Shown here piece by piece: positions 10,232-21,468 of a stretch of DNA of 64,000 bases. Source of the DNA: Molanna angustata (Eukaryota; Arthropoda; Insecta; Trichoptera; Molannidae); assembly GCA_963576475.1 (NCBI GenBank), contig OY754978.1, forward strand, positions 19,599,678 to 19,663,677, given 5' to 3'. Under the pieces are notes generated by a model that saw only the letters and a list, made by a program, of their open reading frames with translations, searched no databases and was not told the origin of the DNA. Each line of letters opens with the position of its first letter. Positions within the stretch are counted from its first letter, which is position 1. The translations under genes were made by a program, and so were the position numbers.

Positions 10232-10815
10232 TATCGTATGTACGACCGCTTTTGTGTTATCACCTTAATATTCCTTCACATAGGTATTTAATATTTCACG
10301 TGATTTTATTACTGTCTGTCTGTACTGTAATTTTTCAATCGATTTTTAACTCACTCCCCGACCAGCTGGAGCACTGAAACTTTTGTAATTTGTGTACATA
10401 ACTATCCCCTATGACAATGTTATATTTTGATAAAATAATCAATTTCACATAAAGTAAACAAAGCTATGCGTTCCCGGCTGAGCGTAAATAAAATATTAAT
10501 TTTATTATTATTTATTATATGTATTTTTTTTTATTATACGGCGCTGGCCGATTTACTAATGATATTAATAACAATTAAGCACTACAAATAATAACACTCA
10601 ATTATTATTATTACCATTATACATTTCCTCAAAAGAATTAGCAGATCAATGCGTAAATTGTAAATCATTTAAAAGAGCAAAATAAAATGCAACAAACGCA
10701 TCATCAAGCTTTCAATTGGGAATAGTTCACCCATCCAGATACTTAACATATCAAAGGATTAGGCTCTGAGGAGGTCTCTATACTACCTAACAACCCTACT
10801 GATTCCCGAATATTA
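10232..10815. other. No gene recognised
   Basis: AT-rich DNA with a TTATTATTATT run near 10499-10515. I see no coding or repeat signal I can support. Confidence 0.45.
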
Positions 10816-10819
10816 ACGT

Positions 10820-11515
10820 TTAAAAAACTTTAACAATTCTACATGTATTCATTATTACCGTTTTTTGCATTTTTATTATTAAGTTTTTCGATAAATCTAT
10901 AATTTCTAAATTACGGATTAACGATTTTAGAATAATGCCAGTGGCTGAAATAATGAACGGTAATATTATTATTTTACGAGAATGCCAAAGTCTTTTAATC
11001 TCGTTACCTAAAGCGGTATATTTTCTAATTTTTTCTTCAAAAGTTTTTATAATATTACTAGAATTTGGAATAGCCACGTCGCAAATATATGTTATTTTTT
11101 TAATTTTATCATGTATTATTAAATCGGGTCTGTTATGTTGAATTGACCGGTCAGTTAATATTGTTTTATCGTAATAAAGGAAAATATTATTATTTTCTAA
11201 AAATGAAATCGGATCATATTCATAATATGGTTTTATGTTTATCGCGTCAATTAATTTATATTTAATAGCTAAATTTTGATGTAATATTTTTGCTACCTGA
11301 TTATGTCTAAATGTATATTCTGATTGCGCGAGAAAAGAACAGCCCGATATTATATGCTCGATTGTTTCCGGAAAAGCCAAACATTTCCTACAACTATCAT
11401 CTACTACATTTATGTCTTTTATTATATATTTTTGATAATTTTTAGTTTTTATTACTCTATCCTGGATCGCTATTATAAAACCTTCTAAATCCGCGTCCAA
11501 ATCACCAATACTCAA
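10820..11515 (-). pseudogene. R2/R4-type LINE fragment: zinc knuckle and restriction-like endonuclease
   Basis: A 231-residue open frame lacks the polymerase but carries the C-terminal region of LINEs that use a restriction-like endonuclease. A Zn-binding set C-x2-C ... ETIEHIISGC lies around residues 38-59, RHNQVAKI near 70, and NRPDLIIHDK near 128. The endonuclease D is in ICDVAIPNSSN, followed by EEKIRKYTALGNEIKRLW. RPD-x(12)-D plus a downstream K is the PD-(D/E)XK-like signature. In the intact element this enzyme nicks target DNA to prime reverse transcription. The frame is uninterrupted, but the start is truncated just after an R1 repeat. Confidence 0.85.
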
Positions 11516-11519
11516 CCAT

Positions 11520-11875
11520 TATAATTTTATTATTATTTATTTTATTATTATTATTTATGTAGCTGTGAGGCACCGGCTTATAATAGTGCTTCCATTCTTT
11601 TAAATTATTGTTTTCGAGTGTCCCGTAAGAGCCGGGTAATCGAAAATACAACAGGCAACAATAACATCTCACATAGTTCAGCAATGAGGTTCACCACCCA
11701 TTCTGAATGTAGTGCCTTTTTTGGTGAAACGAGACTGGTGTGTGGGTATACATAGATGTGTTGTTCTCCCTTTTATAAGGTAGGTAATGCACACCCGGAC
11801 ACCTTTCGCTGGTTACCCCACATTGTGGGATATGCCGTGATGGTATGAATTTTACATATTTTCAATATAAAAACA
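11520..11875 (-). repeat. Dispersed repeat R1, copy 2
   Basis: This is the reverse-complement match to copies at 3551-3775 and 27370-27675: GGTGAAACGAGACTGGTGTG, GCTGAACTATGTGAGATG and AGCCGGTGCCTCA in minus orientation. On the plus strand its right end reads ACACCTTTCGCTGGTTACCC, CACATTGTGGGATATGCCGT and GATGGTATGAAT. That terminus recurs alone at about 33795-33835 and 41285-41335. It abuts the R2/R4-type fragment through an ATT-rich stretch. Confidence 0.7.
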
Positions 11876-11966
11876 GTTGAAATCTTTATAATAATTATAA
11901 ACTGATGACTAAATTAAAATTCAATAAATTAAATAAAATGATTATTATGAAAATAAGTTATAAGAT

Positions 11967-12050
11967 GGGTCGGCAGCAGAACGATTAGTGCGCTGGACTA
12001 GAAAACCAGCAGGTAAGCAGAACCGGGCTCGAATCCTGCCTCGAAAGATT
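11967..12050 (+). mobile_element. tRNA-Ser-like SINE head
   Basis: GGGTCGGCAGCAGAACGATT is followed by an anticodon-like stem CTGGA/ACCAG with loop CTAGAAA (AGA, Ser). A variable-arm-like insert (AGGTAAGCAGAACC) and a B box GGCTCGAATCC follow. The extra arm fits a serine tRNA origin. Acceptor pairing is poor and the body is short, so I read it as a SINE or tRNA pseudogene rather than a functional tRNA. Confidence 0.55.
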
Positions 12051-12059
12051 TTTTGCTAC

Positions 12060-13390
12060 AATAAAAAAACATTCTGTACATTGCACTGCATATTAATTGC
12101 TATTTAGTTCATCAATCTTTGAAATCCACGAAGGTATGAGATCATCGTTTTGGTATCTAAAATAATCACAATAAATACTTGTATTGCGGAGTTTGTATTG
12201 ATGTCGCAGCATTATGAATAATTATATTTTGATATCTATGACTAATTTGAAAATATACTTTGCAGATAGTAATAGATACTTTATTTTATGACAAAAATTA
12301 TCTCTGAATCACAGATAAATTATTTACCTACCTACAGGAAAATATTTGATTCGCTTCTCATAATCCAATTAAAGGTATATAATATTAAATGTATCAGTAC
12401 CGTAACATTTTTATATCAGAGGATCAAGCACGAAAAAAAATATTTTAAATTTTTTTCATTGATAAACTCCACCGAGTTTTTTTTTGATATGCTAAAAAGT
12501 AGGCCATATAGATAATTTTCAATTGTTCCCATAATAATTAGAAGAAATCTGATATATTTTGAATAAAAAAATTAACACTAACATTTCGGGTCGGTTTCAT
12601 TCAAAATCATCATAATGTATTCGATACAATTCAGATTACAATCACCGATTACTAACCATAATTCGTACAAGACTATGAAATCAAAAAAATGCACAAATCT
12701 TTGTACATTAGGTAGTCCATTAATAGTTGAGGTTAATGGATCACAAATAATCAGAGAAGGGAATGAGTAAACAATAAAGATTTGTTTACTCTTCAAACGA
12801 GAACGGAATGTAATTAAGGTGTAATGATGCAGAGATAAACGATTAGTTCATTTTGAATCATCGATTCCAAAAAATAATTCGTTCAACAGATATTTTCTGA
12901 ATTCATGAGATTCTTGCTATTTAAATAAGTACTTACTTGTGGTACGAACATAAAAGTTTTGAACTACAACGAAAGATTTCGAAATATCTAATCGTTTCGA
13001 ATTTGTCATTAGAGACTCAACGATACAATTTCAAAAAGTTGGTGGCAATAATCTAAACGATTCGTAGCTTTGAACGAGATTCATTATTACTAAATGAGAA
13101 GACGTAACGAATCATAATAATACGATTTTGAGTCCAGTTTAAAGCACTGACATTGCATTAGAAGGTAATCTTGCAATCAACATTTAAATACAAGCTACTG
13201 GAATTATTAATCAATTTTAGGTAGATAAGTTAATTCTACTAAAATACAACTTTAACTTGGATCCAGTTGGTATTTCTCATAGTTGGGAGGCAATAAGTTA
13301 CTATATACTTGCAGCTCACAGCTAATTGTTCTATGTCACATTCTAAGATACAACACATTCAAAATTAACACAATATATACATACCTAATA
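12060..13390. other. No gene recognised
   Basis: Low-complexity AT-rich sequence. Short open frames at 12288-12515 and 12578-12796 have no recognisable motif. Confidence 0.45.
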
Positions 13391-13392
13391 TT

Positions 13393-13845
13393 AAGGACAA
13401 TGATCGTCATACTGGATCTAATGTATGCTAGTGAGACATGGAAATGGCAGAAGACGCATGAAAGTTGAATTAACGCGGTCACAAAGACGAATATGTGGTA
13501 AAAAGATGTACAATAGAATAAAAAATGAGGATATTAGACAAGAATGTATAATTGAAACATATTTAGTAAGATGAAGGTGGTTTGGCCACATAGAAAGAAT
13601 GAGCGATGACCGATGAGCGATGACAAAAAAGTACATAAGACCAAGGAATAGTAGGCACGTTTATATAAATGAAATTTTGAAACATGGAGACGTTTGAAAG
13701 AAGAATAACAGAAGATCTTGTATGAGACGATGCATGGATGTGAATGAAGCGAGAAATGTATGTCAAGAGATAGAAGTTCTGGCGTTGGGTTCTCTCTGCG
13801 TATCCCAAATAGGGAAATGGCATGATGGTATGGTATGGATTAATC
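13393..13845 (+). pseudogene. LINE-A, old divergent copy
   Basis: Broken frames retain LMYASETWKWQKTHES, RRWFGHI-like, RPRNS and ILKHGDV-like stretches, and RRCMDVNEARN. The 3' end GGCATGATGGTATGGTATGG aligns with the LINE-A terminus. It has many stops, small deletions and a short internal duplication (ATGAGCGATGACCGATGAGCGATGAC at about 13600-13625). It is the most decayed of the long LINE-A copies. Confidence 0.75.
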
Positions 13846-13849
13846 TTTA

Positions 13850-14455
13850 TAGTCTATAATTATTTGATTCATTGATTACTTGAATTAACTTTCTTATATA
13901 TAAAATCCTTAGACGCCTTCTGTAAACGACTTTCTAATAGCCAAATGGAAACATTAAAAAATACTACAAATATACGATTATTCAAAAAAAATATTTATAA
14001 ATTTTCAAAAATCAAAATTCTTTGCAATCACTTCTAAACTTTGTATCAAATTATTACCCACCAAAAATTTTAAAACGATGTGACAAACGACGAGTAAACG
14101 ATACTTCACCCTGATATTCAAATAAGGAAAAGAAATAAATTCACTGTTTAATTTTTTAAGCAACGTCGTAACAAAATCAGTGAGTGACGCGTTAACAAAT
14201 AAGGGTTCATCAACAAGGCTATTACAGACAATTTTTACTTGTAGTTTGATAGTCATAGAATGCGATGTCTCGTTTCTGGTTCGATCCCAAACAGACCAGA
14301 AAAGCGTCTATATCGAGGTGAGTTAAAAATAATTGTATTTATATGAACACAAAATTAAAATAATATAATATACATATTAATAATTGCCTTGTCCAAGAAC
14401 TTATCTTGAAGATGAATGAATTGTAGCCATCACTAAATTCTCAACATGAAAGAAA
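13850..14455. other. No gene recognised; possible lone B box
   Basis: Nothing coding is supported. At about 14262-14290 the words TCTGGTTCGATCCCA resemble a Pol III B box, but no matching A box or tRNA-like fold is convincing. Confidence 0.35.
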
Positions 14456-14460
14456 CCGTC

Positions 14461-14502
14461 ATGCATTTTTATGGAGTAGTTTAAATGCATTTTTATGGAG
14501 TA
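14461..14502 (+). repeat. Direct repeat, 18 bp x 2
   Basis: ATGCATTTTTATGGAGTA occurs at 14461-14478 and 14485-14502. Confidence 0.8.
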
Positions 14503-14679
14503 AGTACATTTCTTTTGTAGGTATTCATTATTTAAGTAAAACTGAGAGCATTCAATGATGATGTAAGCATTCTAAAAGATTTGAGAAAATATGAATGGGT
14601 GTCTAACAAAATTAATCGCTCAAAGTTAATGCACTTTTTATTAATTTAATTTAGTGATATATTTTAGACATTCTTCTTC

Positions 14680-15345
14680 ATCTTGTGCTGCTTCTAACGG
14701 ATATTGGCGACCATCACACCAAGCTTACCATGGTCTTGCGCCAACCTAATTAATTATATTGTATCTTGAATCTCAAACCACTGCCTGCGATGTTTAAGCC
14801 ATAATGTTTTGTACGCCCCATACCCCGTTTTCTCTCTGTCTTTCCCTCCACTATAAGATGTAGATGGGCATATTTATCACCACGGAATATGTGGCCATAG
14901 TATATGGCTTAGCTTCTCTTGACAGTGGTCAACAACTCTCTCTCTATTTCTCCACCATATTTAATACTCTTTTGTTGGAGAATCTATCAATCCATGAGGA
15001 GTGCATCAATCTTTTGAACAGCCACATGAAATACCTCAATTTTATTAATTGTTGAGATTTAACCTTCCACTACGTACAATAGTACTCGCAACTCATACGC
15101 TTTAATAGCTCTCCATCTTGTACTTAATCAAATGTCGGTTACACGTCAGTTTTTGAATATTGTAGAAGGTGGATCTAGTCATCTCAACCCTGGTCTTTAT
15201 TTCGGAATATGGGTTCCGCTCGTCATTTAACAAGTACACCAAAGTATTTAGTACGGGACACCAGTTCTACTACACACCCATCAATAGAGAGTTTTATACT
15301 GTTGGATCTCAGAAATCAACCTCCATTATACGCATTATTGTACAT
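14680..15345 (-). pseudogene. LINE-E reverse transcriptase, C-terminal remnant
   Basis: On the minus strand the best-preserved part reads ERELLTTVKRS, YYGHIFRGDKYAHLHLIVEG, KTERKRGMGRTK and ends near ANIR. LLTTVKRRKL-x-YLGH-x-RG-x-RY-x-LL is a well-marked post-palm motif of one non-LTR clade common in insects. Upstream DNA (15060-15345) aligns more loosely with the preceding region and is full of stops. A (GAA)n-like tail lies at 14682-14692. A short piece of the same 3' end occurs at 18127-18185. Confidence 0.7.
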
Positions 15346-15359
15346 GATGTAAAATGAAT

Positions 15360-16260
15360 AAATATCTTCAAATTATAAATGTATGTACCTACGTAATTTA
15401 AATTCATTCTGAAGAAATGCGGAAAAACTAATACCTATAGATTATTCACTCAAATATCTTTACAATGAAAACCAAAAGAAAATTGACACGACTGTTTCGG
15501 CATTAATATTAAAAACTTGAACTATAACTATGGTATGTTGTATTTGTATGAATGCAAAAGGAATCTTAGAATGATTGCAAGGAAAGAGGTACCTATACGC
15601 CATACGGCGCCGGCGCTCAGTTTCTCTGCCTACCCCGTTAGGTTATAGCGTGATGGTTCGTTTGTAAGTTTGTTTTATAATACCCAGCTAACTTTTACAA
15701 AAATAAAAATAAGTGGCTCAGTTAGCTAAATATCTGACTTCTGAACAAATGTTTTTCAAAGTATTACGTTGTATATAAAAATACGGTGACGAGATTACAG
15801 TATGTTTGTACTTTTTCATGATATCAGTTAAGAAATTTATTTTAGAAAATACGCTTAGAAATAATGTGAATACATAGTAACTCTCCACTATTCAATAGAA
15901 GTGGAGAGAATAAAAAATATTTACCCGCAGGTATAGATTTGAATTATCAGTTTGAACATTCTGAATGTAAATTTATGAATGGGTACAAACAATAGCTACC
16001 AAAGTGTATAGTATATATCTATCTCCGTATTCCATACATTATATTATTCTACTCAGAAGTGGTTATGCATTAAGCATTCCTTAATTTGTACTTAGCCACT
16101 GCCATTAGTCATATCGAGTGTCAGTCGTTATAGTGTAATACGATTTGCGATAGACTAATGCGGTATATTTAACTGAACTGCTTTTTAAGGCGGAAAATAA
16201 AGGCATGTAATTATTTTTTGATTCATTAGCCAAATATATTATAAGAGTATATCGATATCC
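15360..16260. other. Mostly unassigned; LINE-A 3' scrap and a hairpin
   Basis: At 15600-15660, CTCTGCCTACCCCGTTAGGT followed by AGCGTGATGG is the last 60 bp or so of LINE-A (plus). At 15881-15912, CTCTCCACT...AGTGGAGAG forms a hairpin that resembles the end of repeat H at 38595-38630. The rest shows nothing recognisable. Confidence 0.45.
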
Positions 16261-16263
16261 CAT

Positions 16264-16482
16264 GTGCCGACCGCCGTGGCACAGTTGGTAAGCCGTTCGG
16301 TTTCTGTGCGGGCGTCCTGGGTTCGATTCCCAGCAGAGTAGAAATTTATTTAAATTCATTTCTCACGCAAACATTGCTTCTCTGGGCTGGAAACACTGGT
16401 TAGTTGGAAGAAATTGCCATACGGCAATAAACTCGCCACTTGCGCAGGGTGCAAGGAAGTGTTTATTATTATTATTATTATA
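16264..16482 (+). mobile_element. SINE-N copy 1 with a LINE-J-like tail
   Basis: The head GCCGACCGCCGTGGCACAGT has an A box (TGGCACAGTTGG) and a B box (GGGTTCGATTCCC at about 16318-16330). A body with TTTCTCACGCAAACATTGCT follows, then GTTGGAAGAAATTGCCATAC, GGCAATAAACTCGCCA and a (TTA)n tail. The GTTGGAAGAAATTGCC...GGCAATAA...CGCCA block is also the 3' end of LINE-J (18650-18680). A second, decayed copy lies at 27168-27366. Confidence 0.85.
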
Positions 16483-16594
16483 ATATACAAAAAAAGAGCA
16501 TATATTTTATTTTCATGGATAATAAGATCTTACTATTGGACCACGAAATTTGTTAATTGCAGTTTTAGTAGTTACCTATCTGTTATGATTTTGT

Positions 16595-16690
16595 CTATCT
16601 GGGGACAAGTCTGGTCAACAGCCGGAATCAAAACCATCCATGTTTACCCATATTATGGATATAATTATCATATATCAGAAATACCAGAAC
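16595..16690 (+). mobile_element. MITE-P copy 2, left half only
   Basis: GGGGACAAGTCTGGTCAACA, then AATCAAAACCATCC, TTACCCATATTATGGATATA and ATTATCATAT match the left arm of MITE-P. The mirror half is missing, so the foldback is broken. Confidence 0.75.
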
Positions 16691-17049
16691 CAATAATACG
16701 TTCGAAATCAATAAGTGTAACACTAATATTAGAATAAATAACTTCATTGAAAGATCATGCTTTAATTTTAATAATAAACTCAATGACGTTGACATATTTA
16801 ATACCTCGCTCAAAAATTTCACCGACATCCTACGAAATAAAAATACGTTCTAATTATTACTTCACATTTCATATTATACAATAATATAAATTTTATTTTT
16901 ATTTTCATATAACATATAAAATTAATAAAAATGTACGTAGACCTCTCACACCGTTACATGATTTTGTCTGTGTTTCCTACAATAGTTTGTGGTGTAAAAC
17001 TTCGGTGCATACTTCTTGCAACAATATTATTACCTACATAGCATTAAAC

Positions 17050-17080
17050 TCTGTATATTTTTTATTTATTTATTTATAAT
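17050..17080 (-). mobile_element. Probable LINE 3' tail
   Basis: TTTTTTATTTATTTATTTAT on the plus strand is a (TAAA)n tail on the minus strand. The DNA to its right (17081-17340) could be a LINE 3' UTR but has no recognisable coding part. Confidence 0.35.
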
Positions 17081-17709
17081 AAACATGACATTGTACATTA
17101 AGAGGTTTGACATCAATATTAAAGGTATATAAAAAAAATATTATGCATATATTTGAGACAGAGACAATGGAAGGGTACACATACACATCCAGACCATTGA
17201 CACTCTCTTGCGCTTGGTTGTCAATTAGAGGTTTTGCTCTCCAATATGCTAGGGATAATCCCTGTGTTATATTGGATGCAGTCTTTGGTTTTGTAAGTTA
17301 AACAACATTATTTTAAAGTGGATTTAGCATATACTACTAGTGAACACAATACTGACTGATCGGTCAGTATTAGCTCGTTTTTTTTGTTGCGGATGCGGAT
17401 GGCTAAATGGTTAATATACCTACTCTTTTTTTTTTTTATCTTTTTTATATTTAAATATACCTGTGTTAAAAAAAATATTTTTGCAATTGTTAAATAATTT
17501 ATGTACTTAGTTTTAACTATTTAAAAGAACTTTTAAAAGGTTTATCCTGTTTATAATTATACCTATTGTAAATTCATATTGTAAAATGTTGGTTCTTTAA
17601 AATCAATAAAATAAAAAAAATAAAATAAAAATATGGAGTTCTATAATACCTTAAGATATTATATTCCAGTATCAACTTCCAACTGTATCATTTGCGAATG
17701 CACAAGCTT

Positions 17710-17990
17710 CTCTGTGTCAATAGCTACAAAGAAAACTTTGCAATAACGTTTTACGGAATTCATTTAGGCTATTGTAAGAGATGCAGCACCTGATCATCCA
17801 GAGTGATATTGAGGATCGAAGAGGTGTTGACAGGAAGCAAATATTCCGGTTCCGCAACATATAAGATTGGACAGGAATGACACTGTTGAGGACCTGTTCT
17901 TTAATGCTAAGAACAGAGATGCTTCCTCGTGTGTTATAATTAACGTTGGTTGGGACTTGCCACAGCAAAGAATCAGCTTTTTATTTATCC
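17710..17990 (-). pseudogene. Possible LINE C-terminal fragment
   Basis: An 83-residue minus-strand frame (17717-17968) contains NYNTRGSISVLS, NSVIPVQSYMLRNRN and ends SLNEFRKTLLQ. A shared motif, (S)TVLIPVQSHTSQMRR, lies in the minus-strand frame at 61421-61657, and the DNA also matches (TGGACAGGAAT, ACTGTTGAG). The S-x3-FRK-x-L end resembles the close of Jockey/CR1 reverse transcriptases. The assignment is tentative. Confidence 0.4.
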
Positions 17991-18126
17991 TGGTCAGACT
18001 TCCAAGAACATAATATGGGAATTAACTCATCACTCCTCAGCGTCATGGATATGAAGTGAACTCGGCAACAAAGTTATAAGGATTTTATTTATACCAATTG
18101 TAGTTTCAATGATCAATACAAATATT

Positions 18127-18185
18127 TTTCTTCTTCTTGTGTAGCTCCTAACGGACCATCACACCAAACTTTCCTTCTCCATCAT
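18127..18185 (-). mobile_element. LINE-E 3'-terminal scrap
   Basis: TCTTCTTCTTGTG, TAGCTCCTAACGGACCATCA and CACCAAACTT match the 3' end of the LINE-E copy at 14682-14740. Confidence 0.6.
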
Positions 18186-18211
18186 ATTTAGAAATTATTC
18201 ATTGGAAACTA

Positions 18212-18725
18212 TTGACCCATGAGAAGACACAAATACGCTATGGATTTATTGAATATTCGATGTGCTGAACGTGCTTTACTATCTATCCCTATTCATAGTT
18301 CTGAATTTTTTAGCTCTTCATTTGAAGTACATTCAGCTAGACTATGGAATAGCCTAAGTCCTGATATTACGTCGTCTATCTCATTAAACATCTTCAAGAA
18401 AAGGCTAAAGCAAAAATATTTATCTGACAACACCTGATTACATCTTCCTCTCCTCTTCCTTTCCTTATCCCTTAGTCTTCCTATCATTGCTATGATTTGT
18501 TCTTATATGCTATCTTCTTTGTTTTTGTGTTTATTTTTTTTATTACTTTTCTTCTGCTATCTTTATTTATTTTGTAATGTGATTAACTTATTGCCACATT
18601 ATAGTACACATTGTTTTGTATATTTAAAATTTACTCGGGTTGGTTGGAAGAAATTGCCATTAGGCAATAAGCCCGCCAGTGTACTAATTATATGTAAAAA
18701 TAATTAAATAAATAAATAAATATTT
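18212..18725 (+). pseudogene. LINE-J (CR1/Jockey-like) C-terminus and 3' end
   Basis: A 72-residue open frame (18219-18437) begins inside the protein. It reads HKYAMDLLNIRCAERALLS, FFSSSFEVHSARLWNSLSPD, then IFKKRLKQKYLSDNT-stop. The SF-x-VH-SARLWN-x-LP pattern followed by FK-x-LK is the usual end of CR1/Jockey LINE proteins. The 3' UTR is T-rich and ends with GGTTGGTTGGAAGAAATTGC, CATTAGGCAATAAGCCCGCC and a (TAAA)n tail (18702-18722). The polymerase is absent (5'-truncated). Confidence 0.8.
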
Positions 18726-18729
18726 CTAT

Positions 18730-19635
18730 TTTAAAGCGGTCGCAAAGTCTCAGTGATACTGGACTTTCTTATAATTGTCATATCAGTGTGGTACAATTTA
18801 ATTTCGGGAGTTGTAAATAATTCACACTTACCAACCCTATCAATATCTGAATATTAATGTTCAAAAAATAGAACATCGAAGACTATACAAATTTTCAAAT
18901 GAAAATTATACAAAGAGTGATCGGCATGTTATTTGACTATTTCGGTGAATTTTAGACAATGGAGTTCCTTTCGTTTCGGTTTTAGATTTTGCCGGATATA
19001 ATTTCAAATTACGGTTCGATTCCGGATGGATTCATTCAGATATATATTTTTTATACCTATGTATATACCTTCACGCCCGCCATAAATTTCATCAAGTCCT
19101 GTGTAAGTGTGACCATCCAACTGTACTCAGGTAGTCGTCATGACTTCCTCATTGTTTTAAATAATGCACTATTTATATACCTAGTTCATTTGTAACAAAT
19201 GCCTTCGGGGGACCTTAGGTTCACTTTACACGTTTCATCTCCTAATTAAGAATTTTACTAAAATACGATCATTACGTGATTTAATCGTAACACGAAAATA
19301 AAACCAGATAATTTATTTATTTATTTGGAAAAGAAAACAGCGACAAAAAAATAATATACAAAATAATATAATAAATGGTACAAATAATACAATGGTTATC
19401 CATGTTCCTGGTAGAACGGTTCGCCGACCTGAACTTTTACATGTACCGGTATGTAGAACAAATGTCAGGAAGAATGCTACAATTCCACGCGTATGTGATT
19501 CTCATAACACGTTGTTCTCTGCCGGAGTGGACATCTTCAATGTAAAAATACGATAAGTTTCGTCGCGAAATATTGAAGGTGATACATCGCTCCAAGTGGT
19601 GTTCTGCTTTGTACAGAGCAGATATAATCTGTGCG
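18730..19635. other. No gene recognised
   Basis: Unassigned AT-rich DNA. A minus-strand LINE tail may lie at 19311-19327 (TTTATTTATTTATTTGG). Short frames at 18989-19195 and on the minus strand at 19437-19790 are not supported. Confidence 0.4.
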
Positions 19636-19643
19636 TCTACGAC

Positions 19644-19736
19644 ATATACTACTACTACGACTACTACTACTACTACTACTATTACGACTACTACTACTAC
19701 TACAACTACCACTAAAGCAACTACAACTTCTACTTT
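19644..19736 (+). repeat. (ACT)n/(TAC)n trinucleotide microsatellite
   Basis: An impure run of ACT/TAC triplets with GAC, ATT and ACC interruptions. It creates poly-threonine, poly-leucine and poly-valine open frames in several phases, none of which is a gene. Confidence 0.9.
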
Positions 19737-19834
19737 TCTATCCGTCCATTCCATTAATCTTCCTCCCTCGTACCCTCTTATCCTTCCCATCCCATACGAA
19801 TTTTATGTGTGTGTGCATGTGTATATTTGTGCGT

Positions 19835-19922
19835 GAAAGCTTGTTATTGGCTCTAAATTATATGTTAAAAATGTAATATAAAAAAATGTTAAAAAGCTGT
19901 TGGCTTCCTAAATAAATAAATA
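19835..19922 (+). mobile_element. Probable LINE 3' end
   Basis: An AT-rich stretch ends in CCTAAATAAATAAATATAC. The tail resembles other LINE tails here; no coding part is left. Confidence 0.35.
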
Positions 19923-19924
19923 TA

Positions 19925-20860
19925 CAAAACCATAAAATAAAACGTGCGCCAATTCATCTATCCACAAATTAAAACAATAGTATCAACAAACTAAAAATAA
20001 AATAATCAGAAAAGAAAAACGTTTAAAAAAAATTGACTGTTTAACAATTAATAACAATAATTTGAATACTTTACTTGTTAGTGAGGAGTTTAGCGTTGGC
20101 TACAACCCACTCTTTTAACTATGCACATATCAATAATTGAATAATCATTAATTCAAATTGAAAAAAAAGCTCAAAGCATTTTTGTTTCAACTTTTATACA
20201 AGTAATATAATGTATAATAAATAACTTATCTTTCTGAGATAAAATAATTAAATAAATAAAAAAGTCCGTTATATTGATTTAAATTAATTTATGCCTTGAT
20301 ATCGTTATTGAATTGGATTCAGTACCGATGGCTAAGTTTGTCTGCTGTTATTGGGCGGGGCCACTGCAATTTAAAATTTGTTACAACAATGGTGTAGTAA
20401 TCGACGTAATCACAAGAGACACGGACATAATGACATCGAAACATGGACGATTAACCGAACCTGTATGGAGCAACGACTGAGAAGACGACGTATGATGGAT
20501 CGCCCCGACATTATTGATCTGTTTCGAAGGTATTGTGCTATTATAATATATGACGCACGACACAATAACAATAAGAAAGTAACAATGTTGAAAGTTGTAT
20601 TCAACGCCAAGAGAATCTGAGATGATGTATCGTGTGGAATTTATGTAAAGAACGAGGAAAAAAGGGCCAACTATGATGATGATGAACAAATATGAAAGAC
20701 ATTATCCTAATCCAGTTGTTTCCGTTGCAGCTGAAATAAATAACAATGTATTAAAAATGGTCTTTTTGAAAGCGCACAAGAAGAGAAAAAAACGCTTCCT
20801 TAACTGGAGGGTAAATTATAAAAACAAATCATAATGGGTTTGTAGACATTTCGGTATCTT
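19925..20860. other. No gene recognised
   Basis: Overlapping open frames at 20378-20689 on both strands have no recognised motif. An ATGATGATGATG run near 20673-20684 could be a LINE tail like that of LINE-D, but no matching coding sequence was seen. Confidence 0.4.
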
Positions 20861-20863
20861 GTC

Positions 20864-21062
20864 GTCCTTCGTGACTCAGTTGCTTAGGTATCTGACTGCT
20901 GATCCAAAGGTCCCGGGTTCGATTCCCGGTGACACAGTTTAATTTTATTTTCAGTCTGGATCTGTGAGACGATAAATATCGTAGGTCTCCAGAATGTGGC
21001 AAGTTGTTATTGGGTGCGTGTTAAATAAATATATAATAATATAATAATATAATAATATTTTT
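20864..21062 (+). mobile_element. SINE-W copy 1
   Basis: The tRNA-like head CGTGACTCAGTTGCTTAGGT carries an A box. GATCCAAAGGTCCCGGGTTC and GATTCCCGG follow, holding the B box GGGTTCGATTCCC. The body reads TTTCAGTCTGGATCTGTGAG, AATATCGTAGGTCTCCAGAA, then GTGGCAAGTTGTTATTGG, with an (AATAT)n-rich end. It is the most complete plus-strand copy. Others lie at 27872-28066, 28101-28214, 37203-37272 and 62800-62870 (all minus). Confidence 0.8.
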
Positions 21063-21280
21063 ATTAAAAATAAAAACACAAACAACAAATACAATAATAA
21101 CAGTATAAACAAAAAAAAAACAATAACATCAATTAGGAATTCTCCCCGAAAATAAGAAAACCTTGTGCTTCGGGGAGGAGTACAGAAGATAACACCACAA
21201 AAATCACAAAAACAACAAAAAAGAAAAAAAAAAAAACATATATATATTTGATATGAAGAGAGAAAGAAAAAAAAAAAAAA

Positions 21281-21468
21281 ATACACACATACATATATAC
21301 ATGCATATACACACACATATACATATACACACATATACATATATACACACACACATACATACATACACACACATACATACACACACATATATATACACAC
21401 ACATACATACACACACACACACACACACATACATATATACATATACACACACATACACATACAAAAAT
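21281..21468 (+). repeat. (CA)n/(CATA)n satellite-like array
   Basis: About 190 bp of alternating CA, CATA and CACATATA motifs. All open frames here (histidine/threonine-rich on plus, cysteine/valine/tyrosine-rich on minus) are repeat translations. Confidence 0.95.

Noticed and set aside
10820..11515. The 231-residue frame as a host nuclease gene
   Set aside because: The zinc knuckle plus RPD...D-x-A arrangement and the truncated N-terminus fit the C-terminal end of an R2/R4-type LINE.
14262..14290. Isolated B-box-like sequence
   Set aside because: No A box at a suitable distance and no tRNA-like fold.
19437..19876. Open frames with poly-Thr, poly-Leu or poly-Val
   Set aside because: They arise from the ACT/TAC trinucleotide run at 19644-19736.
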